Shown here: positions 22,391 through 33,479 of the stretch, one piece after another
Layout: the number at the start of each line of letters is the position of its first letter
How positions within the stretch are numbered: position 1 is the first letter of the stretch
Assembly: GCF_902806685.2 (NCBI RefSeq)
Contig: NC_048553.1
Coordinates: forward strand, 5,687,099 to 5,751,098
Reading direction: 5' to 3'
DNA from: Maniola hyperantus
Lineage: Eukaryota > Arthropoda > Insecta > Lepidoptera > Nymphalidae
DNA: 64,000 nucleotides
Notes under the pieces: model-generated
The model's database searches: none
What the model saw: the letters and a program-made list of their open reading frames with translations, nothing else
What the model was told of the DNA's origin: nothing
Translations under genes and position numbers: made by a program

Positions 22391-24466
22391 TGGACCAGTG
22401 TCCGTACCACAGAACAATAAAATAGTCTAACTAAATAACAATACAATAAAAATTAAACTATAAATGTTACAGTATAAAGCCTATTTCAGATCAACTGTAC
22501 TTAATAACTTAGGTCCTTCTATAATGTTGAATGCATAGCCAACCTAGTCAGGGCACAAATCTTTCGCTAGATTATCTCTAGCTACTTTTACTGCGAGCAT
22601 GGAATACGGCTGCCTTTTTAATAGGTCCTTTACAATGCCAGGCGGTTTTTAAGATCGCAATAGAAATATTATCGTTGTTGATGATATTTATTTTTCCGAC
22701 TTCGTAATTGATAGTCAATTCCTTACGTGAGTTCTGCCATCTGTGTTTCTGTGCAATGTGCATACAAGCAATTATACTCATAAGGTTTATAACAAACATA
22801 CACATACAGGAAAGAATCCCTTTGCCACCATACGAATGTTTTAAGCCGCGTCCACACCATCCGAATTTGTGTTGTGTGTTGAACGATGCATCCGACGTAA
22901 AATAATATTTTCACACCACTCGCTCTAGGTCTTTTTACAGACTTGTTAGCTACGGGTAAAGTACGGGTAAGACTGCACCAAATTGAGCAATTTTTTTTTT
23001 GTGTTCGTTATTGTCTGGAGAAGGTTTGTATGAAAAAATCACGGGCATCAGCTAGTTCTTAAATAATAATTGTAAAGATCCACCATTCTTAGCAACGAGA
23101 TATTCCTGTCGTAGTTATAATTTTACGAGCGTCGGCAGCCGCCAAGAAGCGATAAGGTTTTGTCGCTGCACTGTGCACCGGTCGCGTCACCTTGCAGGGC
23201 GTTATCAATAACATGCAATCTGTACCTAGCATAAGAATCTACCTATTAATTTAATTCAATAGGTACCAAGACTAACTAAATGTTAATTTATTGCCAGAGT
23301 TTTTATAACCCAAATTAAAATATTAAATTTTAATATACCTACCTAGGAAAAAATCTAGAAACCTCAATAAATAATGGTGAGTCACTTTATTTAAGGACTT
23401 GAACAGGTACGACGCGTAACGGCAGCGACGAGCGATCGAATCTAAGGTTGTTATTTGTTGCTAAAGTCTTGGGGTGCCAACGAGGTAACCTCCCAGTGTG
23501 CCTGGGTGCTGTTGGTTCCTTTAGGATGCGTCCGAGGGAAGCTTGGTTTTAATAAAACTAGTCAAGTACCTGTCAAAACACCATAAGGTAGGATTCCGTA
23601 GCCATGCTAGTTGCTAAAAACCATGATAGTCTTTACTTTTTAAATAGTATCACTCAAAGAGGAAAACGAACGTTATTTTATTTAGACCACGATTTCATGT
23701 TCAGGAGATACCCTTATTAATATTATGTAATTTCAAAATTTAAATGTGTAGTGGTAATACGTTTCTATAACCGTATTATTACATATATTTATATTTATAT
23801 TTTTATATTTATTTATTTGGCATCCAAAATAGATTACAATATATTATATGTAGTTATAACCTAATTCCACAATACAATATCTACCTTACAGCTCTTAGTC
23901 GGCGCTAGATGGCTCCCCCGGGCGCAAGAGGGATATGCAAATTTAAGCTAAGCTAGTAGTAAGTGAGTGTCTCTTAAGCACAGATAATGGGTTATATATA
24001 TGTCTGAAATAAAAATAATATTACTACTGAACCCTAAATATTGTAAGTAGTATGCCTTCTATGTGACGTCCTACCGCGCTGCTGCGAGTCCAGCGTCGCT
24101 GCGGTCGCGTTTTGTCTATCCGGGCCTTAAAATTAGACAAGAACGTCATTTAATGTTTTATTAGAGGCCGGAAGCCATTTTGCAAGTCACATGTTGAAAA
24201 TACCTACTTGTGTTCAAATTTAATGGGAGATTGGACTCGTTAGCGCAACGTATCAGTTACACATTCACTGCCGTTCAGGCATGAATAGGTACCAATTAAA
24301 GGCTGAATTTCAAAATTTGTAATACCTAGGTGCTGATCGCTCAGGCGATACATTACCAAGGTAGTAAGAATAGGTACCTAAGAGGTAAGCAGGTGCTAAG
24401 CAGATTTTGTTACCATTGACAAACATTGACGATTCTGAATTATTTATACAAACTTACCTACCTATA
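22391..24466. other. Non-coding; no gene seen
   Basis: Overlapping short frames at 22578-22914 on both strands are chance. A 20-base Rep-A tail (CACGGGCATCAGCTAG) sits at 23040-23055. Around 23100-23200 and 23410-23540 GC is higher, without coding signal. Confidence 0.5.
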
Positions 24467-24500
24467 GTCCGTGACAGGTCAAGATGGCAATCTTGAACCC
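24467..24500 (+). repeat. Terminal fragment of GC-rich foldback (Rep-H)
   Basis: GTGACAGGTCAAGATGGCAA matches the outer arm of the foldbacks at 25968-26118 and 46480-46631. Only this end is present. Confidence 0.6.
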
Positions 24501-24505
24501 ATCTA

Positions 24506-24771
24506 ACTTTGAAAGTTAAAATTACTAATATTTGTTCATAAACACATTTTAATATTTTTTTTGTGATGTAACCACAAATTTACGGTTTTCGGATTTATTC
24601 CTTTACTTTACAAATTTCATGATTCTAGGTCAACGAACTTCCCGTTGACCTAGAATCATGAAATTTGGTATCCTATAGGTTTTCTTGACAGGCACGACGG
24701 ACAGACAGATAGACAACAAAGTGATTCTATAAGGGCTTCTTTTTTCCTTTTGAGGAACGGAACCCTTAAAA
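24506..24771 (-). repeat. Rep-C element with an inverted duplication
   Basis: Reverse of the 4085 copy: AACTTTGAAAGTTAAAATTA at the left, then CTTTTGAGGAACGGAACCC at the right, with CAGACAGATAGACAA between. Its middle is odd. The block CGTTGACCTAGAATCATG occurs twice in opposite directions (24611-24635 and 24643-24667), a perfect 25-bp stem with a 7-base loop. Other copies have the block once. Confidence 0.8.
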
Positions 24772-25164
24772 AATCGTATTGTAGGTATATTAATATTATA
24801 ATAAACGATAAATACCGGAACGTTACAAATCGCTACATCTCAATCAGAGGATCGTGTCGATCCGAGCACAGATAACAGGTAATGGTCATCCCATCAGCAA
24901 CTTAAAACTTGCTCACGGGTTCTAATAATGATGCTTGAATTGCTACGCTGGATTCCAATTTGATTCTGGTCTTATATGAAATGAAGTTTTATGCTATAGG
25001 TATAGCTAACGTACGTAGGTACAGACTACAGAACGCGGCCGAAAGTTTTACCTTTAGAAGGTGATATAAGTCCCGCAAATTGCTATTGCGCTGGAACCAT
25101 GTCTCATTAACATTGAAATGACGTCATTTTGACATCATTTGACGTATATTTAAGTAAAAATATA
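24772..25164. other. Non-coding; no gene seen
   Basis: AT-rich spacer between two repeats with no supported frame. Confidence 0.5.
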
Positions 25165-25378
25165 CCATCCATCCATCCATCCATCAGCCTGTTTGCGTCC
25201 ACTGCTGGACATAGGCCTTTCCAAGAGCGCGCCACCAAACACGGTCCTCCGCCTTCCTCATCCAACCGCTCCCCACCACCTTCTTCAGGTCATCGGTCCA
25301 GCGCCTATATCGGTCGAGCGTCCTACACTGCGCTTACCGGTACGCGGTCTCCACTCCAGAACACGTCTGCCCATCATT
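25165..25378 (-). pseudogene. RTE-clade LINE, 3' end of the RT ORF
   Basis: Read on the minus strand this encodes WTDDLKKVVGSGWM, then AEDRVWWRALGKAY and VQQWTQTG followed by a stop at 25184-25186. This is the usual C-terminal tail of RTE-type reverse transcriptase proteins, downstream of the catalytic domain. It is preceded in another frame by VLEWRPRTGKRSVGR, so there is one frameshift at about 25310. After the stop comes (GATG)n, seen as CATC repeats at 25165-25185, the 3' tail of such LINEs. The copy is truncated at its 5' side and dead. The plus-strand frames at 25129-25399 are shadows of it. Confidence 0.8.
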
Positions 25379-25470
25379 AAAAATATACCATCAGCTTGAA
25401 ACTTCAGTCTAGTGCTGACATCACTAAAATGGCGGCCAAGCGCATTAGCAATTTATGGGACTTATAGCAG

Positions 25471-25610
25471 ATTTGTAGAGCGTTGTCCCTGTCGTTAAGA
25501 CCGACAAAACGTCATAAAGGTATGAGTGACAGAAACAACGCTCTACAAAGCCGAAATACCTAACATTCTTAAAGCCAATGTACATTACTTTCGGCCGCGT
25601 ACTGTACATG
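25471..25610 (+). mobile_element. Palindromic repeat Rep-G, copy 2
   Basis: TTGTAGAGCGTTGTCCCTGT pairs with ACAGAAACAACGCTCTACAA around AAAACGTCATAAAGGTATGA. The stem is better preserved than in copy 1 at 13910. The shared sequence runs on to GGCCGCGTACTGTA. Confidence 0.7.
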
Positions 25611-25967
25611 TTTGATGCATCTGTGTCTAGTTATTAACTTATTACAATAAATGAAAGCAGAATGAAAGACAGTCAGGATTTTTTGATCAAAATAATACAT
25701 ATACCTAAGTCCATAGATATTTTCAGCAATCAATAGTTATTCAAACAAATTGAACGATATATATAACGAATATCTAGGTACTAACAATAATAATACAAAA
25801 TGAAGGACAATAATCATAGACTCAAAAAGCTTTCTTATACCTACTTAGGTACTTAATTTCGGAGTGAATCAAAATCGTAGGCACAAAACTGCACAACATG
25901 GTAAAACCGTTCAGAATATTTCCACGAATAAAGATAATTTGTATATAACATCCAACGCATAAGTGTC
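25611..25967. other. Non-coding; no gene seen
   Basis: AT-rich; nothing supported. Confidence 0.5.
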
Positions 25968-26118
25968 CGCGACTGGTTGAGATGGCAATCGGGGTATAAG
26001 GCGAGGGAACGCCCCGCACATCCACACGTGACCCGCGCTCGCCCGCACCGGATTAGCGCGGTGGCTGTGCGGGTGTGCGGTGCGTTACCTCCCCGATTGC
26101 TATCTCGACCTGTCGCGT
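25968..26118. mobile_element. GC-rich foldback MITE (Rep-H), copy 1
   Basis: The ends GCGACTGGTTGAGATGGCAA and TTGCTATCTCGACCTGTCGC are inverted copies, and inside them CCCCGCACATCCACAC pairs loosely with GTGTGCGGTGCG. The element is about 150 bp, strikingly GC-rich inside AT-rich DNA, and has a second copy at 46480 and a fragment at 24467. The open frame 25977-26204 crosses it and is not a gene. Confidence 0.75.
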
Positions 26119-26373
26119 ACGATACCTATTGCCATCATAGTAATCGTCAATTTTTACATACGTTTCCAATCTCATTCCAGGAATTGCGACGTATCAGTCT
26201 CTGATTAGCTTGCGACTACTGTACTGTATACCCTTAGTATGCGTTTACACAATATGTCGATAAAGTTAATCGATTACATGTGTCGAAAGTCTAAATACTA
26301 TAACTTCGAAGTAAAATGGTCTTAAAGTTCGTTTTTTAAAGTCGTTAATTATACTATTGTTTTTTTTTACAAT

Positions 26374-26425
26374 TAGATAGCATCCGCGTGGATTTTGGTT
26401 TTTAAAAATTTCGTAGGAATTTACT
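26374..26425 (+). repeat. Rep-A fragment
   Basis: TAGATAGCATCCGCGTGGAT followed by TTTAAAAATTTCGTAGGAA is a decayed GATGCCCGC-end fragment with an internal deletion. Confidence 0.55.
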
Positions 26426-27457
26426 TTCGCATATTTAATAGTTTTTTGTTTTAATTTGTGTCCACTTTTTTGTTCTCCGACATGATGATCGGAGATTTTA
26501 TAATATTACTCGTAGATGGTAGTATGGTTGCTGCGCTTAGGCTAGTGGCTGAAGACATATAGACGAACTGGAACCTTAAAAACAAGTAAATTCAGGTTCA
26601 TATTACTCTGAATTTGGTTGTGTTTCGAGACTAGAAATATTTTAATGTTGTCGAGACGTGCAAACTTGTACTAATCTCACATGAGTCCGCGACTCTTGTT
26701 CTTCGAAACACCATACACCAAGACGCGTGCCCGTCTTTCATGTCCGCCGTCAAAGCCGCCGACGCTTATCTCGTGTGAGACGAATTTTGTTCCAACAAGT
26801 GACAATAATGGCCTTTGTGGTTGAAAAATATTCCTTACATGGTAAACTATGACCTAAAAGGAAGTGTGTTTTAGTTTTTTAATCATTAGCATAGGTAAAG
26901 AACACTTATTATAAATCTAGCTTAGGTCCCTATTTATTTAAATCGTAAGCTAAGTAGTTATAATATATTAGTATGGAAAACAGAATAGGCTTTGGTCGAC
27001 TCAATATTTAACTTTTTAAACCACGTAGGTATTTCCAGTGCTCCTCGTTTATCTTTCTTGAGGTTTTTACTCATCTGTCACGTTAATTATATGTAGTAGG
27101 TATAGAGAAAAATACACTAACTAAATTACAGCGGGCGGGCTTGTTATTTAATTAGAGCCGCATTAATTCCGTTACAGTAACTTCCGGCGCGGGGGCGCGT
27201 CTAGACGTGCTTATTATAGTCCTTTATTATTATTTTGTATATTATCTCTAATATTATTATCTCTAGAAGAAATCTCTGAGACTCTGAGCTCTAAGACCAG
27301 TGTGGACAAAACTCCTGCATTTGTATCCAGTTGCACGACCCAAGAATGCCAATATGCTTGTCATTATATTGGTATAAGAATGTGAAGTTACCTACTTATT
27401 AGCGCTCTAGAGAATGTTTTTAATTGATTCTTGCAGAAAAAGAGATTGCCTTAGCTT
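26426..27457. other. Non-coding; no gene seen
   Basis: Includes a somewhat GC-rich stretch at 26690-26770 (CCGCCGTCAAAGCCGCCGACG) with no frame that I can support. Confidence 0.45.
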
Positions 27458-27609
27458 CATCATCATCATCATCAACCCATCGCCGCGGCCGGCTCACTAC
27501 AGAGCACGGGTCTCCTCTCAGAGTGAGAAGGGTTTTACTTAGTCATAGTCTACCACGCTGGCCAAGTGCAAAGGAGGTGGACGACCTAACCACTTGGCTA
27601 TTACAGCTT
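27458..27609 (-). repeat. SINE family 1 with internal deletion
   Basis: CATCATCATCATCATCAACC at the left is the tail, then GAGCACGGGTCTCCTCTCAG, TCTACCACGCTGGCCAAGTG, and abruptly the tRNA head (CCTAACCACTTGGCTATTAC). The middle 150 bases are missing. Confidence 0.8.
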
Positions 27610-28375
27610 AGCCTTAAGCCTTAACTTAAATAAAGCTAATTATTTGTTGGACAATTCTCGTTGAAGCCAAAAATTAGTACTGAAAAACTTGTTTTGCAGT
27701 AACTAACTAAAAACGTAAGCGCTTACTCATTAACAGTTTTGTTTACTTAAAATTAAAATCCCCCACTGCCACTCCACTGGTGCGAAGATCGTGTTTTGTT
27801 CAATTGTACATGAATAGTTACAGCAAGGTCAGAGTGGAGCAACATTCCCCTTTCCGCTCCAAAAACTACGTCGGTTATGCAAGCAGTAAGAACGTCTTTT
27901 ACTGGACGCACACAAGCGCATCTGCAAATAAACATGATTTATTATGGCTTTTTAATATGTGGAATTATCGGTTAGCAAATTCTTTGCTTTACTGAGTGAC
28001 GCACAAATAGGTGGTAAATGAAAGTTTGCAAGTAGGTAACTAACTGGATGGTTTCGAACTTTCGTTGATTGTGTTGTGCTAGCGTAGGTAGATATAACAA
28101 ACCTAAAGCACCTAAAGCTTATATAAAGTTCTACGTAGGTATAAGGAAGTTTTAGCAAGTATGCAGTTTTATCTTTTCTTTAGTTTTCAGTTTTTTGGAA
28201 TTCATTACTAACTCTACATTGGTAGAAACTCTAAATCGTGCATCAAAACTTAACGAATTTACAAGACGTGCAGACGTCCCGAGGAAATATTGTTTGTCGC
28301 GAAGTAGCACGGCAATAAAAATCAGAATTAGAAAATATAGAGCGAAAAAAAATCATGAACCATAAATATGACATG
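27610..28375. other. Non-coding; no gene seen
   Basis: Opposed frames at 27753-27995 are mutual shadows. No repeat recognised. Confidence 0.5.
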
Positions 28376-28620
28376 CGATCCGGAAATGCAGACGGCGCGA
28401 GCGACCGGACGTGAGATCACGCAAGTGGGTCAGTTTATTTCTGTTTTGGCGGGAACCTGGCCGGAAGCGGCGCCATTGTGGATGCGCTGGGAAGCCCGGA
28501 AAAACAGTCCCCGGATTTCTAGCTAATGAAATCTTACACGGTGCGCACGGTAGCTGTGATTGTGATGCCGAAAACCGCGCCCAATTTGAAGTTAGGGCAA
28601 CCACAGAATAGCACATCAGC
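28376..28620. promoter_or_regulatory. Candidate enhancer with Ets, E2F and Sox sites
   Basis: A GC-rich island with ATCCGGAAAT (28378), GCCGGAAGCG (28460), CCCGGAAAAA (28495) and CCCCGGATTT (28509) as Ets-type cores, TTTTGGCGGGAA (28444-28455) as an E2F-type site, CCATTGTG (28473-28480) as a Sox-type site and CTAATGAA (28523) as a homeodomain-type site. Both strands hold open frames here (28353-28667, 28411-28611) but neither resembles a known protein. If the host gene is an Ets factor, autoregulation is an attractive inference. Confidence 0.4.
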
Positions 28621-29478
28621 CAGTCACGGGTAGGTTTCTGTATTATTTTTAAACAAAATAAAATCATGCTCGTTTCGTTTACTCTTTGATGAAAATAGCT
28701 AAATAAACCCTTTTAATGAGTTGAGAGTACGAGAACCATAATATCTAGAAAACAGTATCGTGCAGGTCACAGATGGCCGAAAGCTTAACCAAGCTGAAGC
28801 TTAGTGATCACTTCATGACAGTCAGTAAATAGGTAACATAACCAACAAATGCTTATCATTACTTCGAATCCATGTGCACGCCACTATCTGAAAGTCCTTG
28901 CTTTGCTTAAAAAAATTAGGTGTTTTTTTTTAAAAATAAAATTACATACCTAACCTTTATTAATTGATACAATTTTCTTAATTATTATTAAGTAAAAGTA
29001 AAATAATAGTACTTTATTGTACACCATAAAAAGGTTCAGTAATGTCATTAAAATGAGTACAATAGGCTCCAATTATTATGTTTCCTTAAACTCAAACATT
29101 TTTTCGAGTTTCTTGCTGGTACCTCTCGACTTAAAAATATATAGCCAGTATCACTCGGGATGATGTAAAAATTCTAACATACCTCATGTATCCAAATCTG
29201 TTCAGGCATTTAGTACCTAGCACATACATGTACCCTGAAACATAATAACACTTTTTTTGGGAATTCGTGTAAAAAGAGGTGAATACTGCACCAAGCTTTA
29301 CACCACACTTTTCTTAGGAAGTAAATGTAGCCGGTCATTTCAAGAGTTAATTTAGATGCCTGTTCTTAGTATGAGAACTGTAGCGATTTTGTGTTAGTGT
29401 TCTATTTATGGGAATAGGAAACGATTAGAGCGGTTGTTTATTTTATATCCATTAAAATTTTACTGTCGTGAATTGACA
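28621..29478. other. Non-coding; no gene seen
   Basis: AT-rich. TCGAGTTTCTTGCTGGTACC at about 29104 resembles a piece of the LINE 3' end at 34645 and may be a remnant. Confidence 0.45.
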
Positions 29479-29530
29479 ATTGGTTTTAAATAGTTAATTA
29501 CTACAATTGATTTTAAATAGTTAATTACTT
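29479..29530. repeat. Two-unit 26-bp tandem repeat
   Basis: ATTGGTTTTAAATAGTTAAT at 29479 and ATTGATTTTAAATAGTTAAT about 26 bases later, both followed by TACT. One substitution separates the cores. Confidence 0.8.
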
Positions 29531-30251
29531 AAAAGTATGTTTGTGAAAAGTTTATTATAAAATTTTTAAAACGTAATGTCTAGTTAACCCAATAGTGTGC
29601 AGAGTGCAGAACATCTCATCTGAGTTTAGGAACCTCCGCCGGACACAAGATGCCAGAGATATGAAATCATATAATAGGTATCTTTGCATCAGTACTAGAC
29701 TAGGGGAATCATGGAATGTGGATACTCATCTGCCGATGACAGCTTTTGTTAACATAATCGTTATAAGTAATGAGAATAACGAAAAGTTTGCATAAAGTAA
29801 AGAGTTTTAATTGTTCAGCACAGCCATTTATTGAGCTACTGGAATTTGTAGTTCTGATAGTAGCCAAGAGAATTACTAAGAACTAAGATAAAACACTAAC
29901 TAATTTTATACTACCGTTGAACGGTAACTGACATAAAATATTAATTAATTGTAGTAAAATTTGGAGTGAAAACCCAATGATGAGGGTATTCGTATCCCAC
30001 AGGGCATCGATGCGGGCGTTCGCAATAACGCTTCTCGCAAAGGACTTAAAAGGACTCTCAATTAGAATTAATTAAAGACAATTCAGCAATCCCAGAAAAT
30101 AAACGGTCACTTGACGATAAACGAGATTTATTATTCGTTTAAGAGATTTAATTCTTTACAATCTCACTTTTTGAGCCATTGCACTGTGATTCATTTTATG
30201 CCAATATAATTTTAAGATGTGGAAATACATTAAAAAACCTTCTAGTTATCC
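29531..30251. other. Non-coding; no gene seen
   Basis: The 66-codon frame at 29595-29795 has no recognisable domain. Confidence 0.5.
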
Positions 30252-30430
30252 ACTAGATGATACCCGCGATTTCGTCTGCGTGGATTTAGCTGTTTTGAAA
30301 ATCCTGGGATAAAATGGATCCTTTTTATCCTGGGAACTCTGTTTCCCAAAAAAAAAGTATTTTATGTCACTCTCCTCCAGGTTAAATCACTTGAATCCGT
30401 TGCTCTGTTGTTGCGGGATTGAAAGGTGCG
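30252..30430 (+). repeat. Rep-A subfamily 2, rearranged
   Basis: ACTAGATGATACCCGCGATT, TCGTCTGCGTGGATTTAG, then CTGGGATAAAATGGATCC, GTCACTCTCCTCCAGG and TTGCGGGATTGAAAGG. The order fits subfamily 2 read from the GATGCCCGC end, with a small internal duplication. The 103-codon minus frame at 30362-30673 begins in it and is discounted. Confidence 0.7.
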
Positions 30431-31858
30431 ACAAATGGCATACCATCCTGCAGGAACCATTTGTTTCCCCGGGATTAAAAGTAGCAAATAGTGAAGGGAC
30501 ATTACTAGAAATAAGTGTAGCGAGATAGTGCGAGCGTAAAAGCTTTTTATTCTTCGCCTTGTCCGCCCAGATTGAACTCTCCTAACATTTAAATTTTCAG
30601 TAGGTTGCAAATCCACGCACTCGGCTTTATTTCGCCAAATCGGCCTACTTATATGTTTAACTAAATACCCCACTGTATATAGAGAGACGAATATGTGTTA
30701 CGGAAGAACTAATAAGTAAAAACTATAGCACGCAGTTCTAATAAAGGTTTCTTTTTCTGGAACACCTGGTATCAAAATATTGGTATCCAACTATTTCTAA
30801 TTTTCTAATTAATCAGGGATTAGATGCCGTTCTTTTCTCTTCGTGGTCACAAAGACAGGAAGTCAGCAATGTCGTCAATAAGTACTTAAACAATGTCTGA
30901 TTCAAGATTCGATACGAATTTTCCTATTGTCAATTATTTCAGGGAAAACCTTTGCACAAGACGCTATTGCTAAAGATACTCTTTTGTCAACGTCGCGTCG
31001 CCTAACTCAGGTAGGTAGGTACACTTGCACTTCGTTGGTAGGTACAATGATCCAAAGAAGATATTTTAACACTCACTCATGTGTGTTTTTGTCACTCAGA
31101 ATGATGTAGGAATTCTAACGATATCCCATACATCCAATTTTCTTCACATACATAGTACTATACCACATGAACCCTGAAAAAATTATATCCAATTCCAATA
31201 AATGAAAAGAAGAATAAGTAATGAAAATATCGAGTACTTAAACTTATTTGATGAGGATCACGCGAATACGCAGATAATGCTAATGGTGGGCAAGTGGGCA
31301 ATCACAATCAATTAGTAGCATTTAAATCAGTTTGATTGACGAATTTAACTGGTTTGAAAAGCAATTTTGATTGCTTTGAAGTACGGAGGTACCTAATATG
31401 CATTTAATACTTACAGATTTTTTGGCTTCACAAACGTGAAACAAATGTGATTTATCGGACTTCATATCAATCTTTTTATTGAATAAAACTTATTTAAACA
31501 TACGAAATATTTCGTCAAAAAAAAAAACAATAAGTAAGACAAGCAGAACTTGTACATTTTCCACTTACGCATTGATACATCTATACCTAGTTAATGTTTT
31601 ACTTTTATTATAATGATAATGATAACCCGAATTGCATAGGCATGCATGTAGGCATGTGCCTGTTACTAGCCTACATCTTGCTCGATTACGGTAGAATGAC
31701 AGCTACATTGACAGGTAGAATCACCGCTGATTGGTTGACGCTCGCTCACTATTGTCTTCAATGCATTGTTGCAACAAGATTACCATAAATTCAGCCAATC
31801 ACAAAAATTGCGATTATAATGCAGGTTTTTCGGAATCGACCTAAAGGTCCCTCCCAAC
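30431..31858. other. Non-coding; no gene seen
   Basis: Frames at 30927-31109 and 31594-31788 lack domain or splice support. An A-run at 31518-31528 is the only simple sequence. Confidence 0.5.
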
Positions 31859-31909
31859 TAAGCCATAGAGATCAGTAGGTAGGTATCTACCAACTGATCT
31901 TTATGGCTA
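31859..31909. repeat. Near-perfect 23-bp hairpin
   Basis: AAGCCATAGAGATCAGTAGG and CCAACTGATCTTTATGGCT are complementary with two or three mismatches. The loop is very short (about GTAT), unlike a pre-miRNA. No second copy was found. Confidence 0.65.
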
Positions 31910-32177
31910 GGAACAAATAAACTCATCTGAGCCTAATTCAAGGCCAAATTCTCAATTTAGCGTTTGATTCATCTTAAAATGCATTCATAATGACAAAGTG
32001 ACACAAGTTTAACTCGCGCATTGCGTGCGCGGGCGCACTTTGGGTTAATTTGAAATTTGACGATTCCAAATGTCCCAAATGATTCCTATTGAAGGCGCAT
32101 TCGTGGAAGCGTATGTCATCTTTGATTTTAATATACGCGTAAAACAAGCGGAACATCAAAGCATACAAGGTTTTTAA

Positions 32178-32460
32178 CGACCACCCTGGCCCAGTGGTGA
32201 GCGCTGCTGTCTTATAATTAGTAGGTTCTGGGCCTGAGTTCGATTCCCGGCTGCGTCACTTTGCAAATTTACAATTTCTATATTTGCTCAGGAGCCAGGA
32301 CTGATACGGTAGGCGGCTTTGGCCGTGGCTAGTTACGACTCTACCGGCAAACCATCCTGCCAAGTGATTTAGTGTTTCGGATGCCGCGTAGAAATCGATT
32401 GAGGTATGGACGTATGGGTTTATTTTACCCAGGTCAACCTGTACGGGTCTAGATTTTTTT
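32178..32460 (+). repeat. tRNA-derived SINE, family 3
   Basis: Head CCCTGGCCCAGTGGTGAGCG fits an A box, and GAGTTCGATTCCCGGCTG a B box. The body has GGCTTTGGCCGTGGCTAGTT, ACTCTACCGGCAAACCAT and GATTTAGTGTTTCGGATGCC. This is a third head-body combination, different from families 1 and 2. Confidence 0.75.
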
Positions 32461-32645
32461 AATTCCCTGGGGACTCCATTTTCCCAGGGTACAAGGTTTC
32501 CTTTATAAGTAAAGATAAATCATGTTCATTTTGCAAGCTATCACTGTGATTATGTGTGAACAGACTTCGTTGAAATCGGTTGAGTAGTTGAAGCGTCACA
32601 AACAAATACAAATAGACCGACTCGACTGTCTGATTTGTAATATTA
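32461..32645. repeat. Rep-A-like element with CAAA tail (subfamily 3)
   Basis: Contains CATTTTGCAAGCTATCAC, TTCGTTGAAATCGGTTGAGT and GTCACAAACAAATACAAATA, then TTGTAATATTA. The AAATCGGTT and GCAAGCTATC blocks are shared with Rep-A but the tail repeat differs. Confidence 0.55.
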
Positions 32646-33479
32646 CGGCATATGGATTATGGAAGTCCGAATGATCTAGATTGATGATTTATAATTTTTT
32701 TTATTAAAAACCATTACAAGAGTAATTGAAACGAAAAATAGTAGATATGTACAGCACAAAAATCATAATCGGTAGGTAATTTACGAAGCAACATTAAACA
32801 TTTTATGAATAGGAAAAAAGTAATTAAAAATCCATAAAACGCACCCAGATAAGCAACTAATTAACTTCAACAGAACGCTTTAACACTTCGCTCATTAAGT
32901 ATGAATCAATTTAAGTCTTGGGTTCGTTCCCGCCCTCCTGCCTCGGGCTGTTTACTGCCCTAAATTGCTTCAGAGCGACTGGTACTATTACAATATAATA
33001 AATTTAAGCCTACCTGTAATTATTAACAGTTATACTCATCTAGTATGGAAGCAAATCGTATTTATAAATTAGAACTACAAATCTTAATGTTAATTGTTCA
33101 AAACATAAAATATGATTCTGTTTTTTATCTTTGCTACATTGTGCTTGACTATTTTTACCGGGGTAGACAAATATGGACTCGAAGTATATCCAAACCTCTC
33201 CAAGAAAATCAGGCAAAGTAACTTGGTTTCAGATGACAAGGTAGGTAGGTAGTTAGTTTCTTATTGCTTTTATAGAGGACAAAAAAATCCATATTTATAA
33301 AATCCGAGAGTGTGTCTGTTTGTTTATGTCTTCTCTACTCAACTGATTTCATACAATGCTTGATTATCTCGAGAAAGTAAAGATTTTTTTAAATCTTTGT
33401 GTTTGTGGACCAAGCTATGAAAATCATACAAAAGTTGATTGATATTATATATCGCATCGTTTATAGAAACAAAATAGGT
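32646..33479. other. Non-coding; no gene seen
   Basis: AT-rich. CCATATTTATAAAATCCGAG with TGTGTCTGTTTG at 33290-33325 may be a decayed Rep-A start. Confidence 0.45.

Noticed and set aside
28353..28667. 104-codon minus frame in the GC-rich island
   Set aside because: Overlaps an equally open plus frame; composition alone explains both, and no domain is visible.
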